Of a DNA stretch of 15,710 nt, positions 7,301 to 14,571 are shown piece by piece. The stretch spans positions 1-15,710 of the forward strand of contig DFJD01000033.1 in NCBI GenBank assembly GCA_002372875.1. Direction: 5' to 3'. The first letter of the stretch is position 1, and each line of letters begins with the position of its first letter. The notes beneath the pieces were generated by a model. That model was given only the letters and a program-made list of their open reading frames with translations. It made no database searches and was not told the origin of the DNA. This stretch comes from Clostridiales bacterium UBA3680 (GTDB taxonomy: Bacteria > Bacillota > Clostridia > Lachnospirales > CAG-274). Both the position numbers and the translations under genes were made by a program.

Positions 7301-10300
7301 CGGCTTCGCCGTATGCGACCCTAACGAGTTTAGTTGTATAACCCGTGTAGTTGCCTTTGCCTTTTGCGATAGCTGTATATATATTAAGCTCTTTGATGCT
7401 TTCGGCAGCCGTTTCAAATACTTTTTCCGGATCGACCATAAGAGAACCTTCAACGTATCTTATTTCGTAATCAACACCTTCGGTCAGCAGATCCGCTTCG
7501 CCGTCACCGTCGGCATCGGCGCCAAACACCCTGATATGTCCTTTCTGGGGATCGTCGTTGCCCGTATAAGTAATAGGGGCATCAACCTCCACATCGGTGA
7601 TCTCCGCTGCGATGATGTTCCATGCGCCAAACTCTCTTGTGCCTGTATAATTGCCCGTACCCGTTACAACAGCAGTATAACTGCCGACATCCTTGCCGGT
7701 GGTAACGGTGTAGTCCGTTCCCTTAACAAAACCGGTATTTGTATGGCTATTGGTGCCTGTAATGTTCGGAGACTGCTCTTTGCCGTTGTAAGTAAAGGAT
7801 GTTTCTTCAATATTATCGAAAGACAGGAAATCGACATTTCCGCTGATATTTAACGGATCTACAGTTAATGTATCATTCTCTATGATAAATTCATAGTTGG
7901 GATATTTAGCTGCAATTTCTTCGTTTATCTTTAATGTGTATGTACCTGCATCAAGGTACTTTGTATCGGTAACATCTTCATCGCCGTTATAGACTTTGGC
8001 AAGTGAATTACGATCGGCTGCTAAAACCCTGTCGTTGCCTTTTAAGCCGGAGATATTGTTTTCCTTGATATAAGTTTCGGTAGAATGGACGCTGTATACA
8101 CCTGACGTTTTCATACTAACGCTTACGGGTGCCTGTGTTATCTCAAAAGTATCATACTTTACAACATCATTGTAGTTACCGTCATTATCATGGATAGTAG
8201 CCTCAACAAGATATTTGCCCGCATCCGTCGGCACATCGGTAACACCTGCTTCCATATTTACCGATGCAATAAACTGCTCACGCTCGTTCAGCACGTTTTT
8301 TTCCTCGTGACAAACCCGAAGAAACATATATTTGCCGTTATATATACTTTGCATCTCTACTGCATAGTCTGCATTAGGCATACAGTAGCCCGTAAAAACA
8401 TTGCCTTCCATATCCTTTCCGGTGATGATACCGTCAATTCCAATGGTGATCTCTGTAAGGTGAATTTCTTTCCATTCACTGTAATTTTCACCATCTTTGA
8501 CCGTATAGCAATTTATTATCAAGTAATCCTGACCGGCAGCGGCTGCAGTATACTTAACGCCGTAGTTGAGCCAATGCCCCAACTTTAATGTATTACCGCA
8601 GTAATGATCCGCACCGTAAAATATGCTGTCCGTGATCGTAAGGTCGGCATTGTCATACGGTTTATCTGCCCTGTAATACTTATAAGCTGCCGTGCCGTTA
8701 TCTACCAAGTTCTGTGCAACATCGGAATCGGCAGAAAAGCTGAGGTTGTCGCTGCTGTAAGTACCTGCGCTGTATTCCGCATCCTTTGCTTCAAAAGTAA
8801 TGTTTTCGGAAACCTCCGCAGTAGTTATATCATAATCAAATGTTTTTGTACCCTTATAATTGCCTTTGCCGCTTATGGTAACAATGTAACTGCCTATTGC
8901 CGAGCCGTCGGGTTCTATCTTAACTTCATAGTCTTTGTCCTCTGTAAGTGTAGTATCACCGTAAGTTGCGGTAACAGTAAAGTCGGGTTCCTTGCCGTCA
9001 TAAGCCTTACTTACAGGAGAAATACCGACAGTTATGTCATCTCCCGATATATCCTTGGCGGTTATCTCAAAATCAGAGGAAAGCTCGTAATTTTTGCCGC
9101 CTACATAAGCAGTTGCGGAAGCGTTGTAGCTGCCCACAGGAAGTTCATATTTGCCGTTGGTTTTAGACAACTTAGTTGTTGTACCTAAAGAATAAATTGA
9201 AATATCATTGACTGAAACCGCTCCTAAACCTGCGGCGAAATCTGTAAGTTGCTCCGTACTTGCGCCCGTATAGCCTGTGTTGGGGTTATAAACCATATCA
9301 TTTGCTGTAAGGGTTGCGACAGTCTTAAGACCGTCTATTTCGTTTACACAGCCGGCAAAAACAGCATTATTGTAGTCGCTGAGTTTGGAAATATATTCGT
9401 GTTCATGCGAAACTGTTACCCCGCTTTTAGGCATTTTGAGCTTATATACATATTTACTATCGGTTTTGTCCTCTGTTACTGATATTTCCTCATCAGTCTG
9501 GTCGAGCGGTGGAAAAGATTCTTTGGAATCGGTTTTGTCCTCTGTTACTGATATTTCCTCATCGGCAGCAGAAAAATCAAGCTTTGCCGAGGAGTAGATC
9601 GTCACCGTCTTATATGGAAGAACTTTTTGTTCAAAAAACTCTTTTTCGTCAATAGCATCAAAGCCTATATACATTTGGTCAATATAGTCTTCGACATCGC
9701 TGTCAAAGTTGAGAGCATAGTCCTTGTAAACAAGGCCGAGCTTAAAAGGTGATTCTTTGGTTCCTTCGCCGCTTAATACACCGACACCCTTCATGCTTTC
9801 GTCCTTACGGAAATAGTTATTTTCATCCTCCGTCATACCGGAATCTGTAAAAAATTTCAAAAGCAGATTTTCACCATAGCCATCAACCACAATAGGAAAT
9901 GAAAATTTGGCATATTCATTGTAACCCGAAAAACTAAAATCAACAGCTGTGTGATCATCGCAGTAATATGTATTACCGCTGTCGTCTTGGATATAATAAC
10001 CGCCAAAATTTACCCTGGAATGGAAGGGTATTATAGTGCCGACTTCAAGAATTGCATTGATATATTTTCCGTCTGCATACGAAACACGCTTGTGTGTGCT
10101 GTCCAAAACAGGCATATTGTCTTTTCCCAAAGTCTGATAGAAAACAGTCTCGCCTGCCGCTTCATTTATCAAATAGCATACCTTGCCCGAAGCAAAATCA
10201 TCATCCGATACGGAAACCGTATTATCGGTTTCTGTGCCCTGGTGTTTATCACCGACTGCGGCACTGTTATCTGTATAGCAGTTTGAAACCGCAGAGTAAG

Positions 10301-11318
10301 TATTAAATCCAACAATTCCTCCTACAGTACTGCCGTTCAAGCTCGCTTTGCTTATGCACAAACTTATAGTTTGTCCGTGTGTCTCTTGACCGGATCCACC
10401 CCAACCTGATATACCGCCGGCATAAGACTCGCTTTCGATATTACCTGTATTTATACATTTTGATATCGCTCCATCGTATATATCACCTGTTATCCCACCG
10501 GCAAAATTAGTAGTGGCCTTTACTGTGCCGGTATTGCTGCATTTTTCTACCGTACCTCTCGTTAATTCTCCCACGATACCACCGACAACCGTACCACCGC
10601 TTACAGCTGCCGTGTTTGCACAATCGGTTATTTTGTTGGTGTTATTTCCTGCAATACCTCCGACAAATCTATTACCGCTTACAGTTGCCCGGCTTACACA
10701 ATCGGTTATTTCGCCTTCGTTTGTTCCGACAATACCGCCGACATATCTTAAACCGCTGACGGTCGAATCAATTACTGTACAGTTTATTATCTTTCCTCTG
10801 TTGGTTCTGGTAACAGCACCTATAAAAGTATTATCTTCTCCATCAAACTCACAATTTTTAATAGTTAAATTTTTAACAACACCGTTCGAGTCTATTGCAT
10901 AAAATAAGCTGCAATTTATGCCCGAAGCACTTATGCCCGATATGGTGTGACCGTTTCCGTCAAATGTTCCATTAAGCACATAAGTTCCGCTTTCTCCGTA
11001 ATCCGCCGCCACAGATTTACCTATCGAAGTCCATTGTGTACCGCTTAGGTCGATATCATTTTTAAGTATAAGGTTTATGCCTGTATTTCCGCTTTCTATC
11101 TGTGCCTTTGCCCACAACAGATCATCAACGGATGAAATGTCATAGTATTCCTTTTCGTCAATGGTTTCTTTCTGCGGTTCGGTACTGCTTTCTTCTGCCA
11201 TAACTATCGCCGTAAAAGCACTTGACATAAGCTGAGACGGTATAACACTGCTTATCATAGGCACAGCGCAAAGCCCCGCAGCCACTCTTCTGAGATCGTA
11301 AGATAATTTTCTCTTCAT
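4365..11318 (-). CDS. Giant secreted dockerin protein with GLUG beta-helix and YDG/MBG-like repeats
   Basis: A 2317-residue exported protein. Residues 1-41 look like a long signal peptide (KRK start, hydrophobic core, cleavage near IVMA/EES). Residues 115-350 are a right-handed beta-helix-like region with repeated GLUG motifs (VGGIVG, VGGIAG, AGGITG, AGGISG). Residues 420-760 are unassigned. From about 770 there are YDG/MBG-type beta-sandwich repeats (AYDGKEPDF...GKGNYKGT; TYNGKEQSP...GTGNYTGT), some interrupted by inserted modules. Residues 1899-2083 and 2084-2247 are diverged copies of one module (ITFNDFDLEKPLGY / VTFEDADLVKPVGY). Residues 2248-2317 form a type I dockerin: first calcium loop DVNLDGKVDDTD, second ADDTNEDIDMLD, with Ala at the usual first Asp. 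I see no glycoside hydrolase, esterase or peptidase domain, so a surface or cellulosome-associated structural or binding role is inferred. AAAGGAG lies 8 bp before the ATG at 11318. The leader is long and structured. Confidence 0.9.
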   Translation of the reverse strand: MKRKLSYDLRRVAAGLCAVPMISSVIPSQLMSSAFTAIVMAEESSTEPQKETIDEKEYYDISSVDDLLWAKAQIESGNTGINLILKNDIDLSGTQWTSIGKSVAADYGESGTYVLNGTFDGNGHTISGISASGINCSLFYAIDSNGVVKNLTIKNCEFDGEDNTFIGAVTRTNRGKIINCTVIDSTVSGLRYVGGIVGTNEGEITDCVSRATVSGNRFVGGIAGNNTNKITDCANTAAVSGGTVVGGIVGELTRGTVEKCSNTGTVKATTNFAGGITGDIYDGAISKCINTGNIESESYAGGISGWGGSGQETHGQTISLCISKASLNGSTVGGIVGFNTYSAVSNCYTDNSAAVGDKHQGTETDNTVSVSDDDFASGKVCYLINEAAGETVFYQTLGKDNMPVLDSTHKRVSYADGKYINAILEVGTIIPFHSRVNFGGYYIQDDSGNTYYCDDHTAVDFSFSGYNEYAKFSFPIVVDGYGENLLLKFFTDSGMTEDENNYFRKDESMKGVGVLSGEGTKESPFKLGLVYKDYALNFDSDVEDYIDQMYIGFDAIDEKEFFEQKVLPYKTVTIYSSAKLDFSAADEEISVTEDKTDSKESFPPLDQTDEEISVTEDKTDSKYVYKLKMPKSGVTVSHEHEYISKLSDYNNAVFAGCVNEIDGLKTVATLTANDMVYNPNTGYTGASTEQLTDFAAGLGAVSVNDISIYSLGTTTKLSKTNGKYELPVGSYNASATAYVGGKNYELSSDFEITAKDISGDDITVGISPVSKAYDGKEPDFTVTATYGDTTLTEDKDYEVKIEPDGSAIGSYIVTISGKGNYKGTKTFDYDITTAEVSENITFEAKDAEYSAGTYSSDNLSFSADSDVAQNLVDNGTAAYKYYRADKPYDNADLTITDSIFYGADHYCGNTLKLGHWLNYGVKYTAAAAGQDYLIINCYTVKDGENYSEWKEIHLTEITIGIDGIITGKDMEGNVFTGYCMPNADYAVEMQSIYNGKYMFLRVCHEEKNVLNEREQFIASVNMEAGVTDVPTDAGKYLVEATIHDNDGNYNDVVKYDTFEITQAPVSVSMKTSGVYSVHSTETYIKENNISGLKGNDRVLAADRNSLAKVYNGDEDVTDTKYLDAGTYTLKINEEIAAKYPNYEFIIENDTLTVDPLNISGNVDFLSFDNIEETSFTYNGKEQSPNITGTNSHTNTGFVKGTDYTVTTGKDVGSYTAVVTGTGNYTGTREFGAWNIIAAEITDVEVDAPITYTGNDDPQKGHIRVFGADADGDGEADLLTEGVDYEIRYVEGSLMVDPEKVFETAAESIKELNIYTAIAKGKGNYTGYTTKLVRVAYGEADASHFDVTFNDGKERIYNGEKIEKGNFYLSTNENATPAEAYGISTMNEVGYAKLDCDSDGTLDDGDFLRPGTVYKVADGRIRVMTENGFENFYGYTSIQVDSNGNLVCKSPYNATFSGENNKLWKVTNVDEDGRPEFSLVDVVSGNTYTPTPPTDAGIYVAEIKASGRAFSNVTVYKVFEIKKVNANIKETDEPNTTWGKLIGIDELFETENSYFDKGKILETGKEYKFDNAQLNINGSNYYAVNSVTVAENGKLIVNTGYELDFEGENGGVWVAVTSNTIALLSKEDAAAIEHETEIPLSTLFTIANGDTEYDFTDSSKNNAGEYTITANTNAIEAYNNGDNNYNITVPNTLSPLTVTQKSMADDDVTVTIEPESYDYNGNVRTVRVSAALDVDVLDGTNKNTKEYTLALGTTSNKGDDGYYSGTTSAYKAGEWTVNVTGLNNFKDRTSKTWNVNNAEFGNINITNPLSFASYYSTEPRVTDEFVKANTQVYNVGNTLISSDDAELILTVTYYAYDETTGDYTTALDSAPVDAGKYKVTVTAEYPNHNPASASVLYEIKKAGIEITFNDFDLEKPLGYTDRNVRYTYKIQNAEGEYGEETEGTLQIDENLTDDYELTIDDLKALTDIYAVKNYEYSLGENYTVDIIEEHLSAEFVDSNFDVIYSGTPYEDPEVIIKDAAGRTITDAYVVYDYYEGTPDESGNYNFERLFSKDKPVNVGHYKVYVSADYNGTANPNILYKEFDIKPADINVTFEDADLVKPVGYKDGTIEYTYTISSDIDENGDTIEHEGSIVIPLGQTEPYTITADDFADIDEMINSDNYKFILGEYKVYFSTAKPVSASAKTSFVSADEPYVTPEITILDENGDVYNGEYTLVGTDETNKAGVYSETVIVMYNGEPVSFDFDWIVSLKGDVNLDGKVDDTDAALVLRYISTGKTFANFKTADDNARAMAAANADDTNEDIDMLDVIAILNNKTENQ
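9459..9563 (-). repeat. In-frame 69-bp tandem duplication inside the dockerin gene
   Basis: Identical 36-bp blocks at 9459-9494 and 9528-9563 lie 69 bp apart and encode DEEISVTEDKTD twice, separated by SKESFPPLDQT. The period is 23 codons, so the frame is kept. It lies in an acidic linker after the region containing KTVTIYSSAKLDF. Exact identity over 36 bp suggests a recent slippage or recombination event. Confidence 0.85.
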
Positions 11319-11343
11319 TAAGTTTTCTCCTTTCGCTTAAGAA

Positions 11344-11393
11344 CACCTCTAAAAATTGCTTTGAATCGGAACGCAGAGGATTTTTTTGAGGTG
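11344..11393 (-). promoter_or_regulatory. Leader hairpin just upstream of the dockerin gene RBS
   Basis: On the minus strand CACCTC followed by an A-run (11393 downward) pairs with a T-run then GAGGTG (ending at 11344). This gives 6 bp, one mismatch and then 5-6 A-T pairs. The stem ends about 10 bp before the AAAGGAG ribosome binding site. CACCTC is also complementary to Shine-Dalgarno-like GAGGTG, so the fold could influence ribosome access. This is inferred from pairing only. Confidence 0.35.
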
Positions 11394-11402
11394 GCCTTAA
11401 AT

Positions 11403-11449
11403 AAAAAAAACGCACTCAAAAAGGACACATCTATCCCATCAAGTGCGTT
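11403..11449 (-). terminator. Terminator-like hairpin inside the dockerin gene leader (candidate attenuator)
   Basis: On the minus strand AACGCACT (11449-11442) pairs perfectly with AGTGCGTT (11416-11409), with a 25-nt loop, followed at once by eight T residues and ATTTA. It lies about 85-130 bp upstream of the dockerin start codon and downstream of both predicted promoters, so transcripts must pass it. Either it attenuates the gene, or it ends a roughly 130-nt RNA beginning with CAAG repeats. The arm AACGCA could alternatively pair with TGCGTT about 50 nt further downstream in the leader. I recognise no known riboswitch. Confidence 0.55.
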
Positions 11450-11489
11450 ATGTTCAGAGCATTTAATCGTAAAAAGGGCGCAGTTATGC

Positions 11490-11537
<48 letters not shown>

Positions 11538-11566
11538 AGAATATAGCCTTTTGCATATCCTGTCAA
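11538..11566 (-). promoter_or_regulatory. Promoter P1 of the dockerin gene
   Basis: TTGACA (11566-11561), a 17-bp spacer, then TATTCT (11543-11538): a perfect -35 and a good -10 at ideal spacing for the housekeeping sigma factor. Predicted transcription start is near 11531, inside the CAAG tract, giving a leader of about 210 nt before the dockerin ATG. Confidence 0.65.
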
Positions 11567-11614
11567 CCCTTTCCCTTAAGATTTACAAAAATTTTACTTC
11601 TTTGTATTATTACA

Positions 11615-11643
11615 ATTGTATTACATTTTCACAATAAAGTCAA
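11615..11643 (-). promoter_or_regulatory. Promoter P2 of the dockerin gene, upstream of P1
   Basis: TTGACT (11643-11638), a 17-bp spacer, then TACAAT (11620-11615). Both boxes differ from consensus at one position. It lies 77 bp upstream of P1 in the same direction, so the dockerin gene may have tandem promoters. Transcripts from P2 would carry the whole CAAG tract. Between here and 11900 I see only AT-rich DNA with a CACC/GGTG dyad near 11660 and a 14-bp palindrome at 11787. Confidence 0.5.
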
Positions 11644-11786
11644 CATAAAATTTCGTTCCCACCCTTAAAGGTGAATTGAGATATAATCTGTCAGCCGTTT
11701 GAGAAAGTGAGAACATTACAATCTGAAACCGAACTATCATCGAAAACACAAACAACGCATAAATAAGCTTCGTTATCTTGTTATCA

Positions 11787-11800
11787 ACAACGTTGTTGCT
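11787..11800. other. 14-bp perfect palindrome CAACAACGTTGTTG in the divergent intergenic region
   Basis: A fully symmetric 14-bp site lies between the dockerin promoters (leftward) and the ttcA-like promoter (rightward), about 105 bp upstream of the latter's -35. Its size and symmetry would suit a dimeric repressor, but only one copy is present and no regulator gene is adjacent, so operator function is speculative. Confidence 0.3.
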
Positions 11801-11903
11801 TTAGTTTACTATAATAAATCTTTTAATGCAATATCTAATATAGTCACTCATAATTGAATCGTTTATAATCAAAAATTTATATAAACACTAAAATTTATTT
11901 ATG

Positions 11904-11932
11904 TTTACTATATATTCATTGTATGCTATAAT
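11904..11932 (+). promoter_or_regulatory. Promoter of the ttcA-like/ZIP transporter operon
   Basis: TTTACT (11904-11909), a 17-bp spacer, then TATAAT (11927-11932) preceded by TGC, giving an extended -10. The predicted start leaves a leader of about 28 nt to the ATG at 11968, where the ribosome binding site is weak (TAGG). Confidence 0.6.
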
Positions 11933-11967
11933 ATAATTATTAATAAAAAGTAGATATAGGTATAAAA

Positions 11968-12675
11968 ATGAAAACTCAATATTTATTGAGCTTGATAAGA
12001 CAAGCTTGTGAAAAGTACAATATGATATCAGACGGTGACAGAATTGCTGTTGGTGTTTCCGGTGGTAAAGATTCTCTGTGTTTGCTTTACGGTTTGGCTT
12101 TACTAAAAAAGTTTTACAAGAATTTCAGTATTGAAGCAATAACCATAGATATGGGACTTGATATGGATTTTTCACCGATAACGGAACTATGCAGATCTTT
12201 GGGTATAAATCATAACATTGTGCAAACCAAAATAGCTGAAATCGTTTTCGATATAAAAAAAGAGAAAAACCCCTGCTCTCTTTGCTCCAAACTTAGGAAA
12301 GGTGCTCTGAACAATAAAGCTGTTGAGCTTAAATGCAACAAAATTGCTTTGGGGCATAACAAAGATGATTTGATTGAAACGTTGCTAATGTCGCTTTTTT
12401 ACGAGGGGAGAATAAATTGTTTTGAGCCCGTAACAAAACTTGACAAAACCGGATTGATAAGCATAAGGCCATTGATATATGCCAGAGAAGTGCAAATAAA
12501 GGGCTTTGTTAACACAAGCGGAATTGTTGTGGTGAAAAACAAATGCAAATATGATGAGAAAACCTCAAGAGAAATGATAAAAGGTATAATAAAAGCCAAC
12601 AGAAAAGATATAAAGGGAATCGATGAAAGTTTGTTCTCTGCTGCAATTTCAGTTATTGATGCAAGGCGTCAATGA
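11968..12675 (+). CDS. TtcA-type PP-loop ATPase / tRNA 2-thiolation protein
   Basis: A 235-residue cytoplasmic protein of the TtcA/TilS superfamily. The PP-loop SGGKDS (residues 31-36) binds and adenylates via ATP. C103 and C106 in NPCSLCSKLRKG match the paired cysteines of TtcA, and C193 (KNKCKYDE) is a good candidate for the third ligand of a [4Fe-4S] cluster. GHNKDDLIETLLMSLFYEG (about 129-147) matches the conserved family segment. By family knowledge such proteins transfer sulfur to a tRNA base, cytidine 32 in E. coli TtcA. It is shorter than E. coli TtcA (about 311), as are many Firmicutes members, so the exact tRNA target is not certain and no symbol is assigned. It is followed after 28 bp by a metal transporter on the same strand, probably in one operon. 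Confidence 0.88.
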   Translation: MKTQYLLSLIRQACEKYNMISDGDRIAVGVSGGKDSLCLLYGLALLKKFYKNFSIEAITIDMGLDMDFSPITELCRSLGINHNIVQTKIAEIVFDIKKEKNPCSLCSKLRKGALNNKAVELKCNKIALGHNKDDLIETLLMSLFYEGRINCFEPVTKLDKTGLISIRPLIYAREVQIKGFVNTSGIVVVKNKCKYDEKTSREMIKGIIKANRKDIKGIDESLFSAAISVIDARRQ

Positions 12676-12703
12676 TACCGTAAAAAATAAATCGGGAGAA
12701 ATT

Positions 12704-13489
12704 ATGATTTCATTTAATATATTATGCGGTCTAATAATTCCTTTTTTGGGAACTGCTATAGGCTCGGGCTGTGTTTTCTTTATGAAAAATAAGCTCAATG
12801 AAAAAATACAACGTGCTCTTATGGGCTTTGCCGCAGGTGTAATGGTGGCAGCCTCTGTATGGAGTCTTTTGCTTCCTTCAATGGAGCTTAGCGAAAAAAT
12901 GGGTAAAATATCTTTTATTCCTGCAGTTGTGGGATTTTGGCTCGGTATCATTTTTTTGCTTATTCTTGACAATTTAATACCACATCTGCATATGTTTGCC
13001 AATAAAGCGGAGGGTCCGAGAAGTAAACTTGCTAAGACAACCATGCTTGTACTTGCCGTAACACTTCACAATATTCCCGAGGGAATGGCTGTCGGTGTAG
13101 TGTATGCAGGTCTTCTGAACGGAACTAACGGAATTACGGCAGGCTCAGCCGCCGCGCTTGCTTTGGGAATAGCAATACAAAACTTTCCCGAAGGTGCTAT
13201 AATATCCATGCCTGTCAGATCCGAGGGCGAAACAAAGCAAAAAGCTTTTTTATACGGTGTCCTTTCAGGTGCGGTAGAGCCTTTGGGAGCAATATTAACG
13301 ATTTTTGCAACAAATCTCATTCTCCCCGCCCTTCCTTATCTTTTAAGTTTTGCCGCGGGTGCTATGCTCTATGTTGTTGTTGAGGAATTGATCCCCGAAA
13401 TGAGTACCGGAGAACATACAAATATAGGGGCTCTTACATTTTCTACCGGGTTTACACTTATGATGATGTTAGATGTTGCCTTGGGATAA
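12704..13489 (+). CDS. ZIP-family divalent metal transporter, GufA type
   Basis: A 261-residue inner-membrane protein with about eight hydrophobic segments. The metal-site helices carry LHNIPEGMAVG (121-131) and IQNFPEGAIIS (158-168), the paired signatures of ZIP/GufA transporters. The first helices include GFAAGVMVAASVWSLLLPSME. The family moves Zn2+ and other divalent metals into the cytoplasm; which metal cannot be told. The ATG at 12704 is chosen because GGGAG lies 5-6 bp upstream and the hydrophobic N-terminus begins there. The frame stays open upstream but would overlap the preceding gene. The gap to that gene is 28 bp, and a strong terminator follows. No metal-responsive operator is recognised. 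Confidence 0.92.
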   Translation: MISFNILCGLIIPFLGTAIGSGCVFFMKNKLNEKIQRALMGFAAGVMVAASVWSLLLPSMELSEKMGKISFIPAVVGFWLGIIFLLILDNLIPHLHMFANKAEGPRSKLAKTTMLVLAVTLHNIPEGMAVGVVYAGLLNGTNGITAGSAAALALGIAIQNFPEGAIISMPVRSEGETKQKAFLYGVLSGAVEPLGAILTIFATNLILPALPYLLSFAAGAMLYVVVEELIPEMSTGEHTNIGALTFSTGFTLMMMLDVALG

Positions 13490-13500
13490 TATTTTCAAAA

Positions 13501-13540
13501 AAAAAGAAAGCCTTTTCACTTTCTAAGGCTTTCTTTTTTT
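13501..13540. terminator. Bidirectional intrinsic terminator between convergent genes
   Basis: An 11-bp stem, AAGAAAGCCTT (about 13504-13514) with AAGGCTTTCTT (13525-13535), has a 10-nt loop with T-runs on the 3' side in both directions. It ends the ZIP transporter operon on the plus strand. On the minus strand it overlaps the stop codon of the LRR gene and ends the ychF operon. Confidence 0.9.
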
Positions 13541-14184
13541 ACACCAATGGTAACTATGCTTACTATAAAAACAATAACCGCAACTATACCGACACCTAAC
13601 ACAACAAAAAGGGATGTATTATTACTTTTGTCGCTACTTTCGGAGTTGTTATCATTGCCGCCGTTTAATTTCACCGACTGCTTTTCGGTATCATCATCAA
13701 GGAGTATTGTTTCTCCGGTATATGTTCTTGATATATGGCTTTGTTTTGCATAATCATCCGTGTATGAACCCGGCTCGCAAAAAATAACCATATTATTTGG
13801 CGTATTAAAAAACGCCTGTGCTTCAATAGTATTAACAGTAGCAGGGATTATGATCTTTTTTAGCTGTGTGCAATTTGCAAAGGCTGCAACACTTATTTTT
13901 TCAAGAGTTTCGGGCATTGCAAGCTCGGAAACAAGGTCACAATTATTAAAAGCAAAAGGACCGATACAAGTTATTACGGTACCGTCAATTTCCATAGGAA
14001 CATCTCTTAACACAACAGATGTTTCGGCACCTGTAATAACCCCCGATTTATTGTAATATACTTTTCCGCCTTCAAGCTCACAGTATAAGTCGGTATCCTT
14101 TATTTTATCGGTACCTCCGTAAACAGCCGAAGAGAAAATAAAAGTAAATAATATGAATAAAAATATCTTAAAATAGTTTTTCAT
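13516..14184 (-). CDS. Membrane-anchored BspA-like leucine-rich repeat protein
   Basis: A 222-residue protein with a signal peptide (1-23, very Phe-rich core, cleavage near VYG/G). BspA/LRR_5-type repeats cover about 70-150 (ITCIGPFAFNNC, LEKISVAAFANCTQLKKIIIP, VNTIEAQAFFN). A polar Asn/Ser linker spans 171-190 and a single C-terminal membrane helix about 191-214, followed by KKESLRK. The topology is that of an exported domain tethered to the membrane. LRR_5 proteins are common surface proteins in gut bacteria and bind proteins or host surfaces in studied cases; the partner here is unknown. The ATG overlaps the stop of the upstream tautomerase gene as TGATG, suggesting translational coupling. 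GGAAG lies about 10 bp upstream. The stop codon sits inside the terminator stem. Confidence 0.85.
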   Translation of the reverse strand: MKNYFKIFLFILFTFIFSSAVYGGTDKIKDTDLYCELEGGKVYYNKSGVITGAETSVVLRDVPMEIDGTVITCIGPFAFNNCDLVSELAMPETLEKISVAAFANCTQLKKIIIPATVNTIEAQAFFNTPNNMVIFCEPGSYTDDYAKQSHISRTYTGETILLDDDTEKQSVKLNGGNDNNSESSDKSNNTSLFVVLGVGIVAVIVFIVSIVTIGVKKESLRK

Positions 14185-14525
14185 CAGAAATTACTTCCGT
14201 TCCATCCCCAGTTCTTGAATTCTCCATAGGTAACATAAACTTTGTTTCCGGCTGTGCCGATAATATCCGACAAAATATTACAAATCTCACCTGTCATTGC
14301 AGAATAAGCCTGTGACGATGATGCTCCGAAAAGATTTACGGAAACAAAGGCTCCGTCATCAAGTTTATTACCTCCGAAATATAGAGTATATCCGTCATTG
14401 ATACCTACCATTAAATAACCTTCGGATTTACCTATAAGAGAAACCGCCCTGCCTAATCGTGTTTTAAGCTCATCTTTCTGATCATCGGTCAATTTTTTTA
14501 CTGTTTTAACATCTATAAAAGGCAT
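14184..14525 (-). CDS. MIF-like tautomerase (macrophage migration inhibitory factor family)
   Basis: A 113-residue member of the tautomerase superfamily, close to the 115 residues of animal MIF. The N-terminus is MPFIDV. Proline after the initiator Met is the catalytic base of the family, and the C-terminus GWNGSNF parallels GWNNSTF of MIF. A Lys (about residue 29) lies where MIF has its conserved active-site Lys. The start is set at the ATG at 14525 because Pro must become residue 1; a TTG nine bases upstream would bury it, and GGAGG lies 10 bp before this ATG but only 1 bp before the TTG. Phenylpyruvate- or MIF-type keto-enol tautomerase activity is inferred; the physiological substrate is unknown. 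It lies 46 bp after ychF and overlaps the LRR gene. No signal peptide is seen. Confidence 0.88.
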   Translation of the reverse strand: MPFIDVKTVKKLTDDQKDELKTRLGRAVSLIGKSEGYLMVGINDGYTLYFGGNKLDDGAFVSVNLFGASSSQAYSAMTGEICNILSDIIGTAGNKVYVTYGEFKNWGWNGSNF

Positions 14526-14571
14526 TTTATTCAAACCTCCATTTTATTTCCTTAATGAAGCACCGATCAAT

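Noticed and set aside
8190..9188. Long plus-strand frames opposite the dockerin gene
   Set aside because: They are low-complexity Ile/Val/Cys-rich shadows without ribosome binding sites or family motifs, opposite a clearly coding strand.
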